This document shows positions 13,509 through 17,862 of a DNA stretch of 17,862 nt, in pieces. The notes under the pieces were generated by a model that was given only the letters and a program-made list of their open reading frames with translations, made no database searches and was not told where the DNA came from. The stretch's first letter is position 1; each line of letters begins with the position of its first letter. Origin of the DNA: an uncultured Verrucomicrobiales bacterium (GTDB lineage: Bacteria; Verrucomicrobiota; Verrucomicrobiia; Verrucomicrobiales; Akkermansiaceae); assembly GCA_937905985.1 (NCBI GenBank), contig CALCWC010000067.1:1-17862 (forward strand), written 5' to 3'. The translations under genes and the position numbers were made by a program.

Positions 13509-14690
13509 ATGGAAAGTTTCAACTATTACAACAAGACACGTTACGTCTTCGGCGAAGGCGAACACAAGAACATCGGCGCGTTGCTCAAGCCCCACACAGA
13601 CCGCGTGTTGCTGCACTATGGCAGCGGCAGCGTGAAGCGCACGGGCGTGTTCGATGCCGTGGTGCAATCGCTCACAGAGGCCGGCATCGCCTACACCGAG
13701 CTGGGAGGCGTGAAGGCCAACCCCTCCGTGCAGCTGGTCCGCCAGGGTATCGAGATTTGCCGTGAACAGGGTATCGGCTTCATCCTGGCCGTGGGCGGCG
13801 GCAGCGTCATCGACTCCGCCAAGGGCATTGCCCTGGGCGTGACGCACTCGGGCGATGTGTGGAAACTCTACACGCGCGAGGAAAAGGCCACCGCCGAGCC
13901 CCTGCCCGTTGCCACCATCCTGACCCTGCCCGCCGCCGGCAGCGAGAACAGCCCCAACACCGTGCTCACCAACGAGGCCGCGTGCCGCAAGCTCGGCTAC
14001 GGCGCAGAGGCCCTGCGCCCGGTCGTTTCCGTGGTGGACCCCACCCTCTTCCTCACGCTGCCGCCCATCCAGATGTCCTACGGCGCGTGCGACATGCTCT
14101 GCCACATCTTTGAGCGCTACTTCACCAACACGCCAGACACCGACCTCTCCGACGAGCTCTGCGAGGCCACCATGCGCACCATCCTCAAACAGGCCTCCAT
14201 CCTGCGCCGCGCCCCGAAAAACGTGACGGCCTGGGGGCAGCTTGCCCTTGCGGGAACCCTGGCTCACAACAACCTCTTGGGCGTGGGCCGAGAGCAGAGC
14301 TGGGCCTGCCACGCGCTGGAGCATGAGCTGAGCGCCGTGTACGATGTTGCCCACGGCGGCGGCCTGGCGGTGATTGTGCCGGCCTATTTCGAGTCCGTCT
14401 TCCCGCACAACCCCGGCATTTTCTACCAATGGGCCACCAACGTGATGGGAGTCACCCCCAACCGCGACACGGAAGGCGTCATCCGCGAGGGTATCCGCCG
14501 CTTGCGCTGCTGGTACAGGGAACTCGGCCTGCCCCAGACCATGGAAGAGCTCGGCATCCCGCATGATGCAGACTTCAAAGCCATGGCGAACGCCGCCGTC
14601 TGCGTCCACGGTGGCACCGCGCTCGGCGGCGTCCACCCCATCGATGCCGCCGCCGCCCTGGCCATCTACAACGCCTGCAGCCCGCAGTAA
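13509..14690 (+). CDS. Iron-containing alcohol dehydrogenase, BDH/YqhD type
   Basis: A 393-residue group III (metal-dependent) alcohol dehydrogenase. It probably reduces aldehydes with NAD(P)H in the cytoplasm, in fermentation or in detoxifying reactive aldehydes. The cofactor-binding segment VGGGSVIDSAK is at residues 95-105, and HYGSGSVKRTGVFD (36-49) corresponds to the Y-G-G-G-S-I-K-K segment of butanol dehydrogenases and YqhD. Candidate metal ligands are D195 and H199 (in ACDMLCH), H268 (in WACHALEHE) and H282 (in VAHGGG), a spacing that matches the Asp-His-His-His set of YqhD. The in-frame extension upstream to 13431 is rejected, since the promoter lies inside it. A strong hairpin follows the stop. 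The class is clear; the physiological aldehyde is not. Confidence 0.92.
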   Translation: MESFNYYNKTRYVFGEGEHKNIGALLKPHTDRVLLHYGSGSVKRTGVFDAVVQSLTEAGIAYTELGGVKANPSVQLVRQGIEICREQGIGFILAVGGGSVIDSAKGIALGVTHSGDVWKLYTREEKATAEPLPVATILTLPAAGSENSPNTVLTNEAACRKLGYGAEALRPVVSVVDPTLFLTLPPIQMSYGACDMLCHIFERYFTNTPDTDLSDELCEATMRTILKQASILRRAPKNVTAWGQLALAGTLAHNNLLGVGREQSWACHALEHELSAVYDVAHGGGLAVIVPAYFESVFPHNPGIFYQWATNVMGVTPNRDTEGVIREGIRRLRCWYRELGLPQTMEELGIPHDADFKAMANAAVCVHGGTALGGVHPIDAAAALAIYNACSPQ

Positions 14691-14704
14691 AACGGAGAGA
14701 ATCC

Positions 14705-14729
14705 CCCACCCCGCGTCCTGCGGGGTGGG
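14705..14729 (+). terminator. GC-rich hairpin downstream of the alcohol dehydrogenase gene
   Basis: A perfect 10-bp stem (CCCACCCCGC, 14705-14714, with GCGGGGTGGG, 14720-14729) encloses a 5-nt loop, GTCCT. It starts 14 nt after the dehydrogenase stop. Only two T follow the stem, so it is terminator-like in position and stability but lacks the usual T-tract. Confidence 0.6.
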
Positions 14730-14768
14730 TTCGCGCCAACTTCGCACCAACGGTTAGCGGGTTTGACT

Positions 14769-14796
14769 TGCAATATTTTGGAAATGTTGATAAAGT
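14769..14796 (+). promoter_or_regulatory. Tentative promoter of the L,D-transpeptidase gene
   Basis: The AT-rich segment 14763-14820 stands out from its surroundings. The most plausible pair is TTGCAA (14769-14774) and TAAAGT (14791-14796) with a 16-nt spacer, giving a leader of about 16 nt to the ATG at 14819. Another -35-like box (TTGACT, 14763-14768) has no partner at a good distance. A TATAGA at 14813-14818 abuts the ATG and is too close to serve it. Confidence 0.3.
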
Positions 14797-14818
14797 ACCG
14801 CCGCGAAGTTTTTATAGA

Positions 14819-15721
14819 ATGGTGTGCGTACGGGAGATAGCGTGTGTGATAGCGGCGGTGGCAATGCTGCCGTGCGTGTACGCACAGGAGGCCATGCCCG
14901 TATTGCAGGACGACGACACGGCGGAGGAAGTGGAGGCTGAGGAAGTGACACCCTCGCCGGAGTTCACGCCGGAGGGCTATCCCATTGTGTTCCGCGAACC
15001 GTCGAACGCCATGTTCCACCGCCGCTACATGCCGGTTGAAATCACCATCCAGAAATCCTGGAAGCTCACGCCCGCGCAGATGGTGACGGCCATGCAGCTG
15101 CCGCGCCCGCGCAAGAACGGCAAGGGCTATTACTACCCGGAGGATTTGCTGCCCACGGAGGAACAGAAGGCGGACGGCTCCGCACTCACGGAGAACCAGC
15201 GCTACCTGATGCGGCGCGCACGCCGCAGCGCCATGGACACGGCATGCTGGGAGTGCTACAAGGCCGCCAAGGCCTTCAACAAAAAGTATGCAGAGCAGCT
15301 GGAGCGCATCGACAAGCGCGGGAAGTACATCCGCGTGAACCTGGCCATCCAGCACGGGTTCTACATGGACGGCACCAAGGAGCTGATGAACTTCTCCGTG
15401 TGCAGCGGCAAGAAATCCACCCCCACACCGCAGGGCCACTACCACATCATTGAGAAGGACAAGGACCACAAGTCCAACCTGTACAACTCCGCCAAGATGC
15501 CGTTCTACCTGCGGCTCACGCTGGACGGCGTGGGCATGCACCAGGGGCCGCTCATGGGCTATCCCGCATCGCACGGCTGCATCCGCCTGAGCGCCGCCAC
15601 GGCGCAGCACCTGTTCAAGAACTGCGCGGTCGGCATGCCGGTGTTTGTACACCACGATTCCTCGGAGAGCAAGCCGCGGCCGCCCAAGGCCAAAAAGGCC
15701 GCATCGCGCCGCAAGCGCTGA
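14819..15721 (+). CDS. Secreted L,D-transpeptidase (YkuD domain)
   Basis: A 300-residue exported enzyme of the L,D-transpeptidase family, which forms 3-3 cross-links in peptidoglycan or attaches proteins to it. Residues 1-22 form a signal peptide with a hydrophobic core (IACVIAAVAMLPCVYA) and a V-Y-A cleavage site before Q23. An acidic stretch (31-43) and a roughly 125-residue region without a recognised domain follow. The YkuD domain spans about 169-278 and contains H241 and the catalytic block SHGCIRLS with C254 and R256. The last 17 residues are rich in Lys, Arg and Pro. The start at 14819 is chosen because an upstream TTG start at 14768 would place 17 extra residues before the signal peptide and lies within the likely promoter. 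umuC follows after 18 nt. Confidence 0.92.
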   Translation: MVCVREIACVIAAVAMLPCVYAQEAMPVLQDDDTAEEVEAEEVTPSPEFTPEGYPIVFREPSNAMFHRRYMPVEITIQKSWKLTPAQMVTAMQLPRPRKNGKGYYYPEDLLPTEEQKADGSALTENQRYLMRRARRSAMDTACWECYKAAKAFNKKYAEQLERIDKRGKYIRVNLAIQHGFYMDGTKELMNFSVCSGKKSTPTPQGHYHIIEKDKDHKSNLYNSAKMPFYLRLTLDGVGMHQGPLMGYPASHGCIRLSAATAQHLFKNCAVGMPVFVHHDSSESKPRPPKAKKAASRRKR

Positions 15722-15739
15722 GCCCTCCTTCCCTGCCCT

Positions 15740-16978
15740 ATGTACCTCCTTTTCGACTGCAACAACTTTTTCGCCAGCTGTGAGCAGGTGTTCCGGCCGG
15801 ACTGGCGGCGCAGGCCGCTGGTGGTGCTTTCCAACAACGACGGCTGCGTGATTTCGCGCAGCCCGGAGGCCAAAGCCATGGGCATCCAAATGGGCGAGCC
15901 GTATTTCAAGTGCCGGGAGCGGCTGGAACGGGCACGCGCCGTGGTGTGCTCCGCCAACTTCGCCCTCTACGGCGATCTCTCCGCGCGCATGATTTCCATC
16001 CTGGAGGAAAGCCTTCCCAACGTGGAGCAGTACAGCATCGACGAGGCCTTCAGCTTCGGCGACGACGGGCACGACTGGCTACCGCTTTGCAAGGAGGTGC
16101 GCCGCCGCATCCTCCGCTGGACCGGGCTCACCGTCAGCACCGGCATTGCCCCCACCCGCACGCTCGCCAAGCTGGCCAACGAGACCGCCAAGCACGATGC
16201 CCGCCACAACGGCGTGCTGGCTCTCACCGAGCCGGATGCCTGGCAGCCACTGCTGCAAAAAACGCCCGTGGGCGAGGTGTGGGGCGTGGGGCGCCGCCTG
16301 ACGCCGCGCATGAAGGCCTTGGGCATTATCACCGCCGCCCAGCTGGCGCAGGCGGATTTGGCCCGCCTGCGCGCGGCCTTCGGTGTCCACGGGGAGCGCC
16401 TGGCGCTGGAGCTGCGCGGCATCTCCTGCCTGGACACCGCGGAGGGCGCGGAGGAAAACCGCACCCAAGTGATGGTGACGCGCACGCTGCAGGAGGGCAT
16501 TCAAGAGCTTGAGCCGCTGCGGGACTCCCTCTGCCGTTTCGTGGAGAAAGCAGGGCGCATCCTGCGCTCGGAGGGGCTGATGGCGTCGTCGCTCTATGTC
16601 ATCCTGCGCACCTCGCGCTACGAGGACGCCGGCAGCCTGTACGCCAACGAGGCCGGCTGCAACCTCCCCGCCCCCACGGACGACACACGCGTGTTCTCCC
16701 ACGTCGCGGGTGAGCTGCTGCAGCAAATCTACCGCCCCGGCTACCCCTACCGCAAGGTGGGCGTGATGCTCGCCAACCTCCAATCCGCCGACAGCGTGCA
16801 GCCCACCTTCGACGCCCCCGATGCCGCACCCTCCCCGCTCATGCAGGTGCTGGACTCCCTCCAGCAGCAGGGCCACAACGTGCATTTCGCCAACCACTCC
16901 GACCGCACCTTCTGGAACAAGGCCTACGTTACCCAGCCCTACACCACCAGCTGGGACCATTTGCCGGAAGCCAGGTAA
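15740..16978 (+). CDS. umuC: Y-family DNA polymerase, UmuC-like (Pol V catalytic subunit)
   Basis: A 412-residue translesion polymerase. The catalytic carboxylates are present: D6 in LLFDCNNFFASCE and D101-E102 in SIDEAF, the same positions as in E. coli UmuC. YGDLSARM (residues 77-84) is the Y-x-D-x-S motif of the family. The helix-hairpin-helix block VGEVWGVGRRLTPRMKALG, the little-finger region and a C-terminal DUF4113-like segment (YTTSWDHLPEAR at the end) complete the usual UmuC architecture. UmuC normally acts with cleaved UmuD and RecA during the SOS response, but no umuD-like gene is present in this window. It starts 18 nt after the L,D-transpeptidase stop without a Shine-Dalgarno sequence and is probably co-transcribed with it. 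Confidence 0.93.
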   Translation: MYLLFDCNNFFASCEQVFRPDWRRRPLVVLSNNDGCVISRSPEAKAMGIQMGEPYFKCRERLERARAVVCSANFALYGDLSARMISILEESLPNVEQYSIDEAFSFGDDGHDWLPLCKEVRRRILRWTGLTVSTGIAPTRTLAKLANETAKHDARHNGVLALTEPDAWQPLLQKTPVGEVWGVGRRLTPRMKALGIITAAQLAQADLARLRAAFGVHGERLALELRGISCLDTAEGAEENRTQVMVTRTLQEGIQELEPLRDSLCRFVEKAGRILRSEGLMASSLYVILRTSRYEDAGSLYANEAGCNLPAPTDDTRVFSHVAGELLQQIYRPGYPYRKVGVMLANLQSADSVQPTFDAPDAAPSPLMQVLDSLQQQGHNVHFANHSDRTFWNKAYVTQPYTTSWDHLPEAR

Positions 16979-17198
16979 GCCGACCGCGTATCCTCCCTGC
17001 AAAAAATCTTTGCTTCTTGAGCATTGATATTTAGTACTTTATGAACGTGCTATGTTTTTTTTTCAAAAAAATGCATTTTGAGTTGTGCATTTCGCCTTCT
17101 GGAGGCTTAATAGAGTATAGAGAGTTGGGTGAATAACCTTGGGCAAGCAGCCTGCCGAAATCTGCACAACCCTCGAAAACAAGCAAAGAATGATAAAT
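16979..17198. other. AT-rich intergenic region between umuC and the Sel1 lipoprotein gene
   Basis: This 220-nt gap is the longest in the window and is markedly AT-rich. It contains T9 (17055-17063) followed by C and A7 (17065-17071), and an inverted repeat AAATGCA (17069-17075) / TGCATTT (17086-17092). A GGAGG (17101-17105) is not followed by a start codon at a usable distance. I see no convincing promoter for the next gene and no structured RNA that I recognise. Confidence 0.5.
17069..17092. repeat. 7-bp inverted repeat with a 10-nt loop
   Basis: AAATGCA (17069-17075) pairs with TGCATTT (17086-17092). On the plus strand it is preceded by an A-tract and not followed by T residues. On the minus strand it is followed by a T-run, as an intrinsic terminator would be, but no minus-strand gene reads into it. 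Role unknown. Confidence 0.4.
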
Positions 17199-17798
17199 AT
17201 GAAAACGAAACGACTGACATGGTGCCTGTGCGCGCTCATGCTTTGCAGCTGTTCAAAGGACGCACCCAGCATCGATGATCGGATTTCCGACACCAGGGAA
17301 ATCTTGGCGGACCAGAAGGACAACATCAATCAGGAGATGATCCAGGATATCCTGGCCGGCGCGAAAAAAGGCGACCCCGAGTCCGAATGGAAACTGGGTG
17401 GGCTGATGCTCATGATCTTCACCCACGTCAACGGCAGCGATGACGCGCTCGAGCTGGAGAATTTCTGGTTCCAGAAGGCTGCGGAGGACGGCTGTCCCTA
17501 CGCCATGCTCGATTTGGCCATGCAGCTCAACGGCGTCAAGGAGCTGCCGGCAGAGAAACGGGCCGAGCTGGCCCGCAAGGGCGTGCAGCTCATCGAGGAC
17601 AAGGCCGAGAAAAACGAGCAGGACGCCCGCTACCTCAGCACATGCTATGCAAACGGCCACGGCGTGGAGCAAAACCTCGAAACCGCATACAAGTGGTATG
17701 TGCAGTTCATCGAGAAGGCAGAACCATCCCCGGAGCGCAGAAAAGCCTCCATCGAGCGCTGGCGCGCCTCCTACAACATGCCCCCGCTGGCAGAATAG
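17199..17798 (+). CDS. Sel1-repeat lipoprotein
   Basis: A 199-residue exported protein. The N-terminus MKTKRLTWCLCALMLCSCSK is a short lipoprotein signal peptide; the likely lipobox is L-C-S-C with the lipidated cysteine at about residue 18. The mature part contains Sel1-type (TPR-like) helical repeats: a degenerate one around WFQKAAEDGCPYAMLDLA and a clear one at DARYLSTCYANGHGVEQNLETAYKWYVQF. Such repeats serve as protein-protein interaction scaffolds, but the partner is unknown. The start at 17199 is chosen over in-frame upstream codons (17139, 17190) because it places the basic n-region directly before the hydrophobic core. No Shine-Dalgarno sequence is visible. Whether it attaches to the inner or outer membrane cannot be told. 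Confidence 0.8.
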   Translation: MKTKRLTWCLCALMLCSCSKDAPSIDDRISDTREILADQKDNINQEMIQDILAGAKKGDPESEWKLGGLMLMIFTHVNGSDDALELENFWFQKAAEDGCPYAMLDLAMQLNGVKELPAEKRAELARKGVQLIEDKAEKNEQDARYLSTCYANGHGVEQNLETAYKWYVQFIEKAEPSPERRKASIERWRASYNMPPLAE

Positions 17799-17816
17799 AA
17801 CTCGGCTGCCTTAACT

Positions 17817-17844
17817 TTCACTTGAAACCACTTTACCATATACT
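17817..17844 (+). promoter_or_regulatory. Sigma70-like promoter at the right edge, apparently leaderless
   Basis: TTCACT (17817-17822), a 16-nt spacer and TATACT (17839-17844), or equally TTTCAC (17816-17821) with 17 nt. Six bases separate the -10 box from an ATG at 17851, the same geometry as the gltX, reductase and alcohol dehydrogenase promoters. Confidence 0.5.
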
Positions 17845-17850
17845 CATATC

Positions 17851-17862
17851 ATGAAAATACAA
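17851..17862 (+). CDS. Start of a gene cut by the window edge
   Basis: Four codons only (MKIQ). The call rests on the promoter 6 nt upstream and on the AT-rich gap after the Sel1 gene. Nothing can be said about the product. Confidence 0.4.

Noticed and set aside
14768..14818. TTG start at 14768 for the L,D-transpeptidase
   Set aside because: It adds 17 polar residues before a clean signal peptide and lies in the AT-rich promoter region.
15723..15729. CCTCC-containing stretch before umuC as a regulatory site
   Set aside because: It resembles the anti-Shine-Dalgarno itself rather than a ribosome binding site, and short pyrimidine runs are common here.
17041..17136. A 31-codon open frame starting MNVLCFFFKK
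   Set aside because: It runs through a T9/A7 tract, has no good promoter or ribosome binding site, and its composition reflects the AT-rich spacer. Conservation would be needed to accept it.

Overview
The window is a compact, high-GC bacterial chromosome segment. It holds 14 complete protein genes and one gene start at the right edge. I see no tRNA, rRNA, CRISPR array, insertion sequence or phage gene. Gene content (GYF_2-DUF805 protein, a DUF5069-like protein, Sel1 lipoprotein, an unusual cmk-plsC-recF cluster) and the near absence of Shine-Dalgarno sequences would fit a member of the Verrucomicrobiota/PVC group, perhaps Akkermansia-like. That assignment is an inference of low confidence, because no taxonomic marker is present.

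Layout, left to right. (1) 96-1208: a membrane acyltransferase-3 protein of visibly lower GC than everything to its right. (2) 1288-3641: gltX and queA, a tRNA charging and tRNA modification pair. (3) 3681-8860, minus strand: a giant SF1 helicase (DUF4011, helicase core, nuclease-like fold, DUF3320) overlapping by one base (TGATG) a GYF_2-DUF805 membrane protein. (4) 8957-9844: an RmlD-family reductase transcribed divergently from the helicase. (5) 9851-10936, minus strand: a DUF5069-like protein followed by a proline-rich, tail-anchored small protein. (6) 11078-13420: cmk-plsC-recF, tightly spaced. (7) 13509-14690: an iron-dependent alcohol dehydrogenase of the BDH/YqhD type. (8) 14819-16978: a secreted L,D-transpeptidase followed 18 nt later by a UmuC-type Y-family DNA polymerase. 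(9) 17199-17798: a Sel1-repeat lipoprotein. (10) 17851 to the edge: the start of a further gene.

The strongest non-gene signal is promoter architecture. At six starts (gltX, RmlD-like, DUF5069-like, cmk, alcohol dehydrogenase, and the gene cut by the right edge) a sigma70-like -35/-10 pair with a 16-17 nt spacer ends only 6-9 nt before the ATG, so the predicted transcription start falls on or next to the start codon. Genes inside operons also lack Shine-Dalgarno sequences. The window therefore looks like a genome that initiates many transcripts leaderless and translates without canonical ribosome binding sites.

The best candidate for an undescribed system is the coupled helicase/GYF_2-DUF805 pair. 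Large DUF4011 helicase-nucleases belong to a family with members in anti-phage systems, but here the nuclease-like domain seems to have lost two of its acidic catalytic positions and the partner is a membrane protein with a peptide-binding GYF-type domain.
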